Of a stretch of 64,000 nt of DNA, positions 8,801-16,868 are shown piece after piece (positions within the stretch are counted from its first letter, which is position 1; the number at the start of each line of letters is the position of its first letter). A model generated the notes under the pieces. That model was not told the DNA's origin and made no database searches. It was given only the letters and a program-made list of their open reading frames with translations. Source of the DNA: Skeletonema tropicum (lineage: Eukaryota > Bacillariophyta > Thalassiosirophyceae > Thalassiosirales > Thalassiosiraceae); assembly GCA_037178625.1 (NCBI GenBank), contig CM074146.1, positions 1,302,001 through 1,366,000 on the forward strand, read 5' to 3'. The position numbers were made by a program, and so were the translations under genes.

Positions 8801-10202
8801 TTACTTCTTTGAGCTTCTGGGGGATGCGTCTATCGCTGAAGCCTTTTTTTAATTGTGCAAGGTACTTCACTCTTATCCGCGGCACCTTTGAGTTAAGCTT
8901 TCTAGCCTTCGGTGGCACAATACGACAAATAGAAGTGCCAATAACCGACCTCATCTGTAGGTCGACAACCACTGGCCGGTGATCTCCCAAATCACCGTCG
9001 AACGGTAAGTAGCTGGCTCCAGTTAGTTCAACGTCGTCCGAGATCCATATACCGTCGATGGCACCATTCTTTTGGCTGTTGCCTCGAAAATGTGTAGCAG
9101 GACCTCTTCTTCCGGGGACCATACGGTGCACTGCTTCCCTCATGCGGATATCATCCTCTGCAAGTCGTTTACTGAGGACTCCATCCAACACATTCTCATT
9201 AGCATCCATCATCAGAACAACCCTGTCTCCTTTGCTTCGCCACCGTTTGATGGCATCGACAATGTGTCTCCGGAACAGATCCTTGGGGTTGGTCTTCAGC
9301 TGGTGCGATTGGATGTATCTCTCAATATGTTGATAGTATGTACCAACCCCTTCTGATTTACAGGGCGCGTAGGCACTTAAGAAGACTGTTCTCACGCCAT
9401 TGACCGGCTCCGTCCTATACCAGCTGAACATTCCCAGCTCAGTGGAATCTTTACCGCAGGTCATGGGTAAGCCCGACAACTCGTCTCTAATCACAACTGC
9501 TGTCCCCCCCGCTTGAACATTACCAATGTTCTGAAGTTCCCGAGTGTTCTGAGAATGTACTGATTTGATTCTGTCATCTCCATGTCTTAGCATCGAGGCT
9601 ACCGTCACTGATGATTTTAGATGGTGGAAGTTGGTGTTGGTCTCCTGGAGCCCCAGAACATCCACACCATACGTCCGCAGGACGTGCTTGAGTCTATCTA
9701 CCTTGTGGTTGTTGTGCTTCCACAGACTGAGCCCGTTGATATTCAACGACATTATTCGAACTACATCACTGCCCTTCTCCTCCACCCTCAAGTTCCCGTA
9801 AATAGGCACAATCGTATTCTCCACTGTCTGGCCAAGTGGACGGAGTTCTTTCGTCGAGGAGGTTCTATCTTGTTTCTCCCTCTCTTTGTGCCTATAATCA
9901 TCAAGCAGTTCATTGAGGTCCTTTGCTGACGGATCATCGCACCAACGCTGCCTATTTGCTATGAGCTGCCTCATCGTATCTGCATCTAACTTATCACTTG
10001 TATTATTCTTTTCGCTGCTGTACCTCCCTCTAAATTTGACGTGGTTGCGTGTATTCGAGAGTCGGTACTGTTGTGCACGCCGGGCCGATTTCTTCTGATT
10101 GGAGGTACTGCGGCGAGGTTGTTGCTTACGTTGCCTCTCTTGAATGGATTGGCTCACCTCGGGGTATCGGGCAAAATACCGTAGAGGCTGCCCATTATCC
10201 AT
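2835..10202 (-). CDS. ORF2 polyprotein: AP endonuclease, RT, RNase H, CCHC, Ulp1 protease
   Basis: 2,455 residues, unbroken. Domains in order: exonuclease-endonuclease-phosphatase about 148-415 (SLNINGL, LGLQETN, MMDANEN, GDHRPV near 405); reverse transcriptase about 770-1010 (QVDAAQCYDRV near 882, AQGNGAAPPTW, LYVDD near 992); RNase H about 1,520-1,660 (TDGSY, RGEQLG, CDNKG, VKAHQDD); a CPNCG...H...C zinc motif near 1,790; and a Ulp1/C48-like cysteine protease about 2,115-2,330 (NDEVINGYL, HW, WDSQG, GHDCG). The tail is basic (KRKKRK), perhaps a nuclear localisation signal. The start is fixed by TAATG, where its ATG overlaps the ORF1 stop by one base. It makes nicked-target cDNA copies of the element. 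APE plus RNase H plus Ulp1 in one frame is an uncommon combination. The protease role is unknown; desumoylation or polyprotein processing are guesses. Confidence 0.95.
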   Translation of the reverse strand: MDNGQPLRYFARYPEVSQSIQERQRKQQPRRSTSNQKKSARRAQQYRLSNTRNHVKFRGRYSSEKNNTSDKLDADTMRQLIANRQRWCDDPSAKDLNELLDDYRHKEREKQDRTSSTKELRPLGQTVENTIVPIYGNLRVEEKGSDVVRIMSLNINGLSLWKHNNHKVDRLKHVLRTYGVDVLGLQETNTNFHHLKSSVTVASMLRHGDDRIKSVHSQNTRELQNIGNVQAGGTAVVIRDELSGLPMTCGKDSTELGMFSWYRTEPVNGVRTVFLSAYAPCKSEGVGTYYQHIERYIQSHQLKTNPKDLFRRHIVDAIKRWRSKGDRVVLMMDANENVLDGVLSKRLAEDDIRMREAVHRMVPGRRGPATHFRGNSQKNGAIDGIWISDDVELTGASYLPFDGDLGDHRPVVVDLQMRSVIGTSICRIVPPKARKLNSKVPRIRVKYLAQLKKGFSDRRIPQKLKEVSRIASFPPSAEVVSKMEILDNMIEEEMLHAEAKCRVIYPAHYEFSPAIQSWMDKCHLLKWILRHHQGKKVNWGNLRRFARRKGMEDCLRYPVDEVVKLYKETKKRTRELMAESPYLRKHFLHEKLTDAVINERFDEAKRVELILKGEAQRKQWQGIKRATKQQGVMNVTRVEVTQADGKVVEHATKESIEEALKAELRTRFGRATSAPVCQGVLFDLLGVYADTNAAIEILEGSFAPPPDTDQRTILILDEIAAIWKKIGDGEISVVVSQEDYQYYWKKVKERTSSSISGLHFGHYKSIAYDDDLSRLLAKKFSLMIQTGTGPERWARGLSVMLEKIAGVALVNKLRAILLLEADFNFCNKLIFGHRMLDFARAKGMVPEEIYSGKGRTAEDAILQQVLMYDIARITKRPLLVAQVDAAQCYDRVALPIASLTLQAFKVPKCAALSMLRPLHNMEFFLRTGFGQSSSYFGGKEDGKHGLAQGNGAAPPTWQQISTVMINTHKTNGHGVEVKCPISHKKINQVGILYVDDTNLWEGLRADDDIISTSARGQESISDWAGALGETGGALKPDKCGVTIHDQTPDGKGGWCYTDQKAMPSDGEEVDMSELDDLIFHVPTTDGGTAPIDRLPSNKADNNLGLYARPDGKPDQHFEQMREKMTTWTAQIKSGQIPTRSVWMSYTNQLWSGLRYGLGACSASIPELKKGLMAADFYMLSNLGVNRSITKEWRYLPATFGGIGLYDLTVETAAATLSSFLQHYGTTSALGITLRAVMEHLQVEIGVPDCPFNYDFEVWGHLSTNAWAKALWEKIDELGIVLDLQYDDIPIPRNKDRAIMDCMVELGLRGTELQRVNRVRKAQEAMFLSDVTTPNGRYLEQYLLDGHWKDSPEGRLGKQRSTLEFGMEYPTEADWKLWKRSLQRLTDSKSLFLKEPLGDWINPSKRIWRHFLNTDTRTVEIHSDDTIYEYAHDVESNDRVSIMQPVRVLDEPASSVVPTTILEYEDGSIKLLAQGPPLASQPEVVAPTTFLERLRSKGGEWMWDSISFSSDPSWIVEAIQRGSLFCCTDGSYMKKLAPEICGAAWVFYCAESQQWLKGEFTEHSKWANSYRGEQLGMLAIHLILLTIEEHYGVPLSNANIFCDNKGTILTFSRKYDRVPGSAKNNDILRVLRKIQSVSALAHKLSHVKAHQDDSLGYACLALEARLNVDCDFRAKAAIKRAIENFSSLPVTLSLPLEAAVVIIDGIKQTADLAKDLRYHVGKVKARQFYADEQLLHPDIFDSVAWEPLRLLLDRRPKMFNLWYAKQCSGYCGTGQMITRYDKTASDKCPNCGCFETADHLNRCRSRIRRGLLLDSINDLQEWMEGHCTHTCIQKWLPLFISLQGSTLFVDMVHSQGWRMSQQMRRVGNSLDRIGWRNVMEGKVSKEFLQMQKEHLLKNHSFMTIDSWTSGFLDKLLSLTHTQWICRNLTKHHRTQGTKALASREEILREIEHQLNLGSDGLSAEARCLLEIPTDELYGKQTSELQYWLNAAVASRQAAGDESGGLLEPPAGQGTTGAKQREDRKSKPPGTSKTAAPARKPKELAPIFLPKKARRPAQPGALPTQPPTTLPPAVSPQQQDRIGLLQRNSDEDLHRCQVGALLRDVPANFQLCLQGGDKVRRDAMRSLRPPQWLNDEVINGYLLRVLLPKVNRQHVYIFNSFFMSTLLRTGADGRSAPSYNFDGVKRWGNRLRRKNKILGMKEIFVPINHSRTHWLLLRANTETKVITLWDSQGRKPGNQLYLTSMLRYLGDKYSELHGVPSDDWKAEWSLEDASNNSPKQTNGHDCGLFVLANATMLAQQIPLSPSSYNEGDFQLLDTRSRVAMLLWLASTNRPVPPAVRAVQSRRRQRPTQSNERSRNGQSKIKPLPAKKASAAVKHSKGKERAKRRRNNKRIIPGGPKTRGKILVTDPTPLQQTHSLLNKKRNAESVVFGEATLLATTQRHAPPKRKKRKQHHPD

Positions 10203-11095
10203 TACACCATGGGCCCCACAACACCTATATCAGATGGAGGGGCCTGGGAGAGAGCTGCCTCGGCTTGTGAGACCGAGACGTCGACGCAGTCATTAGATAC
10301 CAATCTATCAAGGAATGATTCACCACCGCGATTGTGTAGAATAAATTTGGTGTAGATGCTACACACATCCGAATCCTCACCGCAATACGTATTGCCATTT
10401 TCCAAAGTATTGTCACTGTTGCTATGATTTTGTAGCACAACTTCGACTGTAGACGTCATCCAATTCACAACGCTAAAAGGACTATAGCCCGAAGTGTTGT
10501 TATGTGAAAGAGCGACAAAGGGTCTACTTTGTTGTGTACATCTCCAATTATATTTGTGGCGTACAAGTGCAGCGTCTTCCATGCTAATTTGCTCCAATAT
10601 AGGTTCTTCATCATGCCAAGGTGGGGGCCAAGGTGGTTTAGGTGGGGGAGCTGGGATTGCACCTGTTTGATGTAGTAGATTGTTGGCAGTAATAAGTTGT
10701 TGGACTGCTTCCTCCCTTCTCATCTTCATGCCTTGTTTCCCAACCGATTGTGTCACAACCCGATTGTTGTTCCAGTTTCCCTCCTCTCCATTAATGAAAT
10801 TAAAAGCCGTCCATCCCTGCGTTGTGTCCTTTGACCGGCAGAGTCTTCCATCCCTTAATCCGTCCCTCATTCCTCCGATATCTCCAAAACACCATTCCTG
10901 TTTGATGTTGCAACCGGCCGGCCACATGGCCCTGCTGCCGCCCTTCCCAAACAATGTGAGTGTAGTTTCAATTGATGCGTACTTTTTTGCCGTAGTAAGT
11001 CTCGTTTTTAAGGAGCCGTTCATATGGTTATTATACATTATAGTGTTGTCGTACCCTGTTCCCAGGGTGCAGTTGGTAGCGGTGTCGGCTGCCAT
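10202..11095 (-). CDS. ORF1 of the non-LTR retrotransposon
   Basis: 297 residues directly upstream of ORF2 on the same strand. The stop overlaps the ORF2 start in TAATG, which suggests translation by termination-reinitiation. A proline/tryptophan-rich stretch (PPPKPPWPPPW) lies near residues 152-163. I see no CCHC knuckle, RRM or coiled coil, so the usual nucleic-acid-binding role of an ORF1 is inferred from position only. The start is the first ATG of the frame, ~100 bp from the element's 5' end. Confidence 0.8.
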   Translation of the reverse strand: MAADTATNCTLGTGYDNTIMYNNHMNGSLKTRLTTAKKYASIETTLTLFGKGGSRAMWPAGCNIKQEWCFGDIGGMRDGLRDGRLCRSKDTTQGWTAFNFINGEEGNWNNNRVVTQSVGKQGMKMRREEAVQQLITANNLLHQTGAIPAPPPKPPWPPPWHDEEPILEQISMEDAALVRHKYNWRCTQQSRPFVALSHNNTSGYSPFSVVNWMTSTVEVVLQNHSNSDNTLENGNTYCGEDSDVCSIYTKFILHNRGGESFLDRLVSNDCVDVSVSQAEAALSQAPPSDIGVVGPMV

Positions 11096-11193
11096 GGTTC
11101 ACGTCGATCGCTGTAGACGATGTACTAATTCCTACGTAGGTATTTATGTCATTTTTTCATATCTTTTCCGACAACCTGCTTGAGATTGTACTT

Positions 11194-11207
11194 CTTCCTG
11201 CGAATAA
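11194..11207. repeat. Target-site duplication, 5' side of non-LTR element
   Basis: CTTCCTGCGAATAA; identical to 2,606-2,619. The same pair occurs in the right duplication unit at 31,394-31,407 and 39,982-39,995. Confidence 0.85.
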
Positions 11208-12300
11208 TCTCTCCTCAATCGAGAGCAATCCATCTATTGCGACTTTCGCTCCTCATTCGGTGCTACCTGGATACAATCATCACCTGAAGTTATCTTCTTG
11301 ATATTCATTACTGACATTTCTTGTCTTTTATTTCATCTTTTGCAGACGCTTCCAGTTTCGTGTCAACGAATATCTCTGCGGTGAAACGATATCTCATTCG
11401 TTTCGACGAATTCAGCAGTGACGAATTGTTTGTCAGCAGAAGGTCTCGCCAGCCGCACTGTTTTGCTCCCTCCGGAATCTTAAGCAAAGCGTTCTGTCTT
11501 TATGTTCATGTCCGCAAGTTGATTCGACGAGCACCAACTCGTAAATACTGTGATGTTCTGCGTCAGGAGTGTCCTCCAAGTAGAATCTGGTAGCATCACG
11601 ACAAGCTTGCCCAGAACGTTGACAAACAATTCATCCGATGTATTTGCGAAGGCTTGGCCGCTGTAGCTTTTACATCACTCAGTCACTCGCGCTCCCCACC
11701 GACCTCTGTCTGGTGATTATCTCCATCGTCAATCGACGTCCTCCCTGCATGATTTATGCAATTACACCAAGGTCTCCTGACTCCTCTTGCATCTCTGGTG
11801 CATTTTACTTGGTTCAATTCAAAAAGGATTGTTTCCTTGAAACTCGGTCTTATGACCATCCCTTTGCATCTTCGATGCTCACAAGGATTTCTTCCTTACC
11901 ACCATCGTCTCACGACGTTTTCCTCTGCATTTCGGTGCAACCCTCTCGGTCTCATCACAAGGATGTTTCTATACCCATATCTATCGTCTCACGACGTCCC
12001 CTTCTGCATTTCGATGCACCCCTCTCGGTTTCGTCAAAAGGATGTCTCCACCTCAACTTTCTCGATATTGGCCTATTCATCTGGCTGTAGCATTCATCAT
12101 CCTGCTTTAAGTGCTTTGTGGCTCTGATGCTGCATCATCGCGGACCCAGGTCTCTTGACCTTCCACTGCTTGGTCTCTATCAAAAGGATTGATTCCTCGC
12201 CCCGTCTTTTGCTATCGGCCTCTTGTCTGGCTGCAGGACTCTTCATTCTGTATGTGGCTTACGCTGCACTATGGCTCATCACACCCGGCTTCTTAAGTAG
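11208..12300. other. Mini-hairpin array in non-coding DNA
   Basis: No gene is supported. Between about 11,741 and 12,030 roughly ten tiny inverted repeats follow one another: TGCAT-N5-ATGCA (11,746-11,760), AAGGA-TTGTT-TCCTT (11,824-11,838), GGTC-TTAT-GACC (11,846-11,857), GCAT-N5-ATGC (11,866-11,878), AAGGA-TTTCT-TCCTT (11,883-11,897), CGTC-TCAC-GACG (twice) and TGCA-N-TGCA types with TTCG in the loop (twice). The region continues the pyrimidine-rich DNA of 1,392-2,605 across the retrotransposon insertion. Confidence 0.6.
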
Positions 12301-12870
12301 CCTACCCCTCTTTTTTTTTTATGAAAAAAAATTAAGACGAGGAACTGTCGAGACTTTGTCTTGCAGTACAGGGGTGGACGTCCCCTGTTTGAGTGCGCGG
12401 CGATAAACGTATCCACGCTTCCGCTTCTGGTACATTTTTGCCCCCGGAGGGGGCCCTTTTTCACGTGGGTGTGGGCATGTAGGGTTAATGGGGGTTAATG
12501 CTATTTACCACGCCTGGATCAAAATTGACAGAAAGACTCCCATCTGGAAGAACAAAATCAAGATAAATTAGAATCCCCGGGGGATTGTTGCAATAGTTTA
12601 AACTTAAGCTTTCCATACCATTGACCACCTGACCCGATAGTTGGATAGTCGATAAAGTCCATCTGATGTCCTAAAGAGGGCATGGTTAGCTTGTACTTAT
12701 GTACTTTTGCTCTTACCTACCATGGTTGGGAAGTTGCGCGCAAGCTGCGCGGGATATAGTTTTGTTGGCGGCAAGTTTGGAAGTTGCTTTTGAGAGAGGT
12801 GTGTCTCTTTGTCGGAGGCAAATTTATTTGAACGAACTCGCTACAATATCGCTCACAATCTTACATCTAG
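12301..12870. other. Non-coding stretch with GC hairpin
   Basis: No gene seen. It contains adjacent T and A homopolymers near 12,310-12,333, and a perfect hairpin GCCCCC-GGA-GGGGGC (12,440-12,454) flanked by T runs, which would look like a terminator in bacteria but has no gene to end here. Confidence 0.4.
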
Positions 12871-13606
12871 CAATCATTGACGGCGCTGCATTACGAGAAG
12901 TGTATTTTGTGAGGGCTTCGCCCGAACTGTGAGTAATACTGTTTATACGTCGTGCCAACTGTCTGGATTACACCCTCCTCAGCGGTCGCTTTTTGGGATC
13001 TTACATCGTGCCAACCAATCATTGACGGCGCTGCATTACGAGAAGTGTATTTTGTGAGGGCTTCGCCCGAACTGTGAGTAATACTGTTTATACGTCGTGC
13101 CAACTGTCTGGATTACACCCTCCTCAGCGGTCGCTTTTTGGGATCTTACATCGTGCCAACCAATCATTGACGGCGCTGCATTACGAGAAGTGTATTTTGT
13201 GAGGGCTTCGCCCGAACTGTGATTATCATTGATTACACATCGTGCCAACTGTCTGGATTGCACCCTCCTCAGCGGTCGCTTTTTGGGATCTTACATCGTG
13301 CCAACCAATCATTGACGGCGCTGCATTACGAGAAGTGTATTTTGTGAGGGCTTCGCCCGAACTGTGATTATCATTGATTACACATCGTGCCAACTGTCTG
13401 GATTGCACCCTCCTCAGCGGTCGCTTTTTGGGATCTTACATCGTGCCAACCAATCATTGACGGCGCTGCATTACGAGAAGTGTATTTTGTGAGGGCTTCG
13501 CCCGAACTGTGATTATCATTGATTACACATCGTGCCAACTGTCTGGATTGCACCCTCCTCAGCGGTCGCTTTTTGGGATCTCACATCGTGCCAACCAATC
13601 ATTGAC
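12871..13606. repeat. Tandem repeat, 145-bp unit, five copies
   Basis: Unit starts (CAATCATTGACGG) fall at 12,871, 13,016, 13,161, 13,306 and 13,451, with a partial sixth at 13,596: exactly 145 bp each time. Units 1-2 and 3-5 form two subtypes that differ at a ~25-bp segment after the conserved GGGCTTCGCCCGAAC and at one base later on. 145 is not a multiple of three, so the open frames crossing it are incidental. Confidence 0.97.
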
Positions 13607-14330
13607 CGTAAGAACCATTGCCATTGCTTCAACATACTGCTTTTGCGTGACCTTTTCTCATAGTAGCTTCATCAAGTGCAGCCGGGCATCCCATACAAAA
13701 AGGTCACGCGAACTCAGTAATGCAGCTCAACGAAACGATGATGCGTGCGCGAAACTTATTATTGGAACTTTTGTTGTTCCTGTCGATTGGAGAGTCATGT
13801 TGGTACACCATCAACGGAGGCGCAGACGAGTACAGCCTCGCTCGTCGAGTTGGATTCTTTAGGAAGGACGATTAGTATGCTTTCCTTGTCGGCACTGGGC
13901 TGGTATCATACACTTGCACGGTCAATCCAGTTACTACTGAGCGTGAGAAGATGGAGAAGATACAAATCAATAGAGATGAATGGAACAATTTGATGATTGA
14001 ATATAAAAGTAATGAGGTGTGAGCTGGCTCAAGTTGATTGAAGGAATGCGAACGTCCTGTTTGAATGGCAGCGGATATACGTGACAAAAACTTTGCCATC
14101 GGCTGGTTCTACCGCTCCAAGATATGACAACAATGCAGCGCATTTAAAGTGGCAGTTTTGTTTCTGAGAGATAACATTTATTCATATCAAGCAACTGCGC
14201 GAAACTGTCTATATTTCGTTTAACGCGAGGAGGTTGTGTGTTTGGGGTCTCTAAGCTACTGCAGACGCAACAATTCAACACAAAGTTAACTTCATCAAAT
14301 CAGACCTGATCGTCAGGATGCAATAGCGTT
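13607..14330. other. Non-coding stretch with a 12-bp inverted repeat
   Basis: GCGTGACCTTTT (13,645-13,656) pairs perfectly with AAAAGGTCACGC (13,698-13,709) across a 41-nt spacer. Otherwise I see nothing I can name. Confidence 0.45.
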
Positions 14331-15000
14331 AGATTATTATGCAAGGCATTTGTGATTCAACAAGTTGAAGAGCTCAGACTTCTTCTACATATCAATGTGG
14401 ACGACATAGCAATTCAGACCTAACACATATCTTACAAAGTCCGTACAATCATTATACTACTCAATTTTGGCTCATTTTAATGCCCTTGTCAGGACACATT
14501 TAGTGCTTCTATTGTGCATTCACACGTGATTTTACAGATTGAAGTCACCAGACCTCTTCTATGCATTCATGTGGACGACATATCAACTCCAACCTCGGGT
14601 ATGTCATCTGCAGTTCGTATGACACTACGCTACTCAGTCACGGCCAAATCAAAAAATGCCTCATCAGGACACATTGAGTGATTCTATTGTGTGATATATC
14701 AGTGATGTAAGAGGTTTTAATAATCAGGCCTCATCTATGCATCCATGTGGATGAAATATCAACTCCAACCTCGGGTATGTCATCTGTAGCTCGTATATCA
14801 ATATGCTACTCAATCTTTGTCAAGCCCAGTGCCCTCTTCAAAACACATATTTTGACTATATTGTGTGATGTACTCGTGCTTGTGAACGTTTTAGTCAGCA
14901 AACCTCTTCTATGAATGCATATAGACAACATATCAACTCTAACCTCGGATATGCCATCTGTAGTGTACACAGCAACCTTATAATGATCGATTTGGGCAAC
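14331..15000. repeat. Diverged tandem repeat, ~175-bp unit, four copies
   Basis: A block around CTCTTCTATGCAT...GACATATCAACTC...CCTCGG recurs with matching points at about 14,387, 14,561, 14,737 and 14,911, i.e. spacings of 174-176 bp. Copies differ from each other by many substitutions, so the array is older than the 145-bp one. Confidence 0.85.
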
Positions 15001-15044
15001 GTGTTAGCTCAGTATTTTGACACCATTTTATGCGTCTAGCATCG

Positions 15045-15915
15045 TCAATTCAAGCAACATCCGCTACTAGTGGTGCATTTTAGTTGGCAACGATAGTACG
15101 AAAGGATATATACACGGCTCATGGTAACTACACTTGTAGCGACGATGTTACAGTCTCGTATGCGACTTGATGAAGGCCAATTGAGCGTAGAGCTAGCTGT
15201 TTGCGACACATTTATGTGTGTAGCAACGTGAATATGAGCCTGAGCCGCTGCTAGTGGTTCATTATAGTTGGCAACAATAGTACGAAAGGACATACACACG
15301 GCTCATGGTGACTACACTTGTAGCGGCGATGCTGCAGTCTCGTATGCGACTTGATGAAGGCCAATTGAGCGTAGAGCTAGCTGTTTGCGACACATTTATG
15401 TGCGTAGCGACGTGAATATGAGCCCGAGCCGCTGCTAGTGGTTCATTATGGTTGGCAACGATAGTATAGAAGGAAATGGATTCGGCTCATGGTGACTACA
15501 CTTGTAGCGGAGATGTTACAGCCTCGTATGCGACTCGATGAAGGCCAATTGAGCGTAGAGCCAGCTCCTTCTTTCACCATCTCAATGTGTGCGGCGACGT
15601 GAATATGAGCCCGAGCCGCTGCTAGTTGTTCATTATGGTTGGAAACGATAGTATAGAAGGAAATGTATAGGGCTCATGAAGACTACACTTGTAGCGGCGA
15701 TGTTACAGCCTCGTATGCGACTTGATGAAGGCCAATCGAGCGTAGAGCGAGCTCCGTCTTTCACCATTACAATGTCTGTAGCGACGTGGATATGAGCCTG
15801 AGCCGCAGCTGGTGGTTCATTATAGTTGGCAACGATAGTATAGAAGGAAATGTATGGGGCTCATGAGGACTACACTTGTAGCGGCGATGCTGCAGTCTCT
15901 ATGCGACTTGATGGA
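15045..15915. repeat. Tandem repeat, ~185-bp unit, nearly five copies
   Basis: The CCGCTGCTAGTGGTTCATTA block recurs at about 15,061, 15,245, 15,429, 15,616 and 15,803 (spacings 184-187 bp). Each unit also carries CTACACTTGTAGCGG and GACTTGATGAAGGCCAATTG. Long open frames in it are by chance. Confidence 0.92.
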
Positions 15916-15929
15916 GGCAGAGTAGAATT

Positions 15930-15952
15930 CAGTCACGGATCAACCGTGACTG
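15930..15952. repeat. Perfect 9-bp hairpin
   Basis: CAGTCACGG (15,930-15,938), loop ATCAA, CCGTGACTG (15,944-15,952). It sits directly after the 185-bp array. Function unknown. Confidence 0.6.
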
Positions 15953-16587
15953 ACTTACAGTTTCTGGCGGGAAAGAGGTTGAAGGCCGTGAAGTGTGTCT
16001 GTCATCAGACATCAGAGGCAAATTGAACGAACTCTGACAAGATCAAACACACCGTCGATTCGACCGAAACATCGATAGGACTTACCAAGGTGGCTGTGAA
16101 TTTCTTCTTAACTGGTACAATGACCTCACATCAAATAATGAAAACTTGTAACACTAAAGTATAATCAATATACATACTTTACATATACATAAGTATACCA
16201 TGAACTACTATGCTTGTATGCTTGGACAAATTACAATCCTCTCTTACATTTGACCTTCTTCCCTATTTGCTCTCACTTCTCTGTTTTACACGTACCAACA
16301 AAACTACTTTGGCGTGCCAACCGTCCCTCCGGGGGCGCTTCACGGAGTGACTTCTTATTGGTTTTTGTCATCGGCGAATCTGAGCACCTACTTTATCGGA
16401 GCTACACATCTATGAAGCTATCTGAACATCATCTATCACGTCGGATTTGGACCTATCGGAGCATCTATTATTCGAGCTATCGGAGCATTATTTGCAGTCT
16501 TTCCCTCTCGAGAGCCTCATCTCAACTTGTTGGATCTGTCTGTGCCATGTCTTTCACTTTGATTCTCACAAATCACTTTTGTCAGAA
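15953..16587. other. Non-coding stretch with TATCGGAGC repeats
   Basis: No gene supported. The word TATCGGAGC occurs three times between about 16,395 and 16,490, among short inverted repeats in the style of 11.7-12.0 kb. Confidence 0.4.
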
Positions 16588-16868
16588 TGGCATAAGGACT
16601 TTGTCCTTCAGACATCATCCTTATCGGGATTCCATGGCACACAGGACTCTTAGTCCCTTTCGGTTGTCACATCGTCACTCATCTGGTGACATGCTTCATC
16701 ACTTTGTTCGGCAGATGGCATCATTCGTGATCCATTGTTCTGCTGCATCGTTCGGTCTCATTATCATGTAGATAATAAGCCCTCACTTCTTGTGGCATCA
16801 CAATATTAGCACATTCATTCCTTGTCATCATTGCCTTTCTGGATCTCCTCCATCTTCATGTCGCTTGT
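16588..16868. repeat. Dispersed direct repeat, right copy (~280 bp)
   Basis: Same orientation as 1,098-1,391, differing by scattered substitutions and small deletions. Contains AAGGAC-TTT-GTCCTT (16,594-16,608), GGACT-CTT-AGTCC (16,644-16,656) and GTCAC-N7-GTGAC hairpins in a row. Confidence 0.7.

Larger units (their letters stand above)
2620..11193 (-). mobile_element. Non-LTR retrotransposon, full length, copy 1
   Basis: An 8.57-kb element is bounded by a 14-bp direct repeat, CTTCCTGCGAATAA, at 2,606-2,619 and 11,194-11,207. On the minus strand the order is 5' UTR, ORF1 (11,095-10,202), ORF2 (10,202-2,835), ~215-nt 3' UTR with three consecutive hairpins, and an ATTT-repeat tail against the downstream TSD. 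An exact TSD, a simple-repeat tail and no LTRs are signs of target-primed reverse transcription. With ORF1 and ORF2 both open, this copy could be recently active. Clade uncertain: an APE-type element with RNase H and an added Ulp1-like protease. Confidence 0.93.

Noticed and set aside
2890..10270. Many plus-strand frames of 60-106 codons opposite ORF1/ORF2
   Set aside because: Antisense shadows of the retrotransposon coding frames; no domains.
12440..12454. Rho-independent terminator
   Set aside because: Good GC hairpin with T runs, but no gene ends here and the genome appears eukaryotic.
12891..13553. Repeated minus-strand frames of 60-75 codons
   Set aside because: They run through the 145-bp tandem array, whose period is not a multiple of three, so each is a chance read-through of the same satellite.
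12871..13606. CRISPR array
   Set aside because: Units are 145 bp and wholly repeated, without unique spacers of constant size; the setting is eukaryotic and there are no cas genes.
14096..16771. Coding regions in the 175- and 185-bp arrays
   Set aside because: Open frames are short and follow the tandem units; no similarity to proteins.
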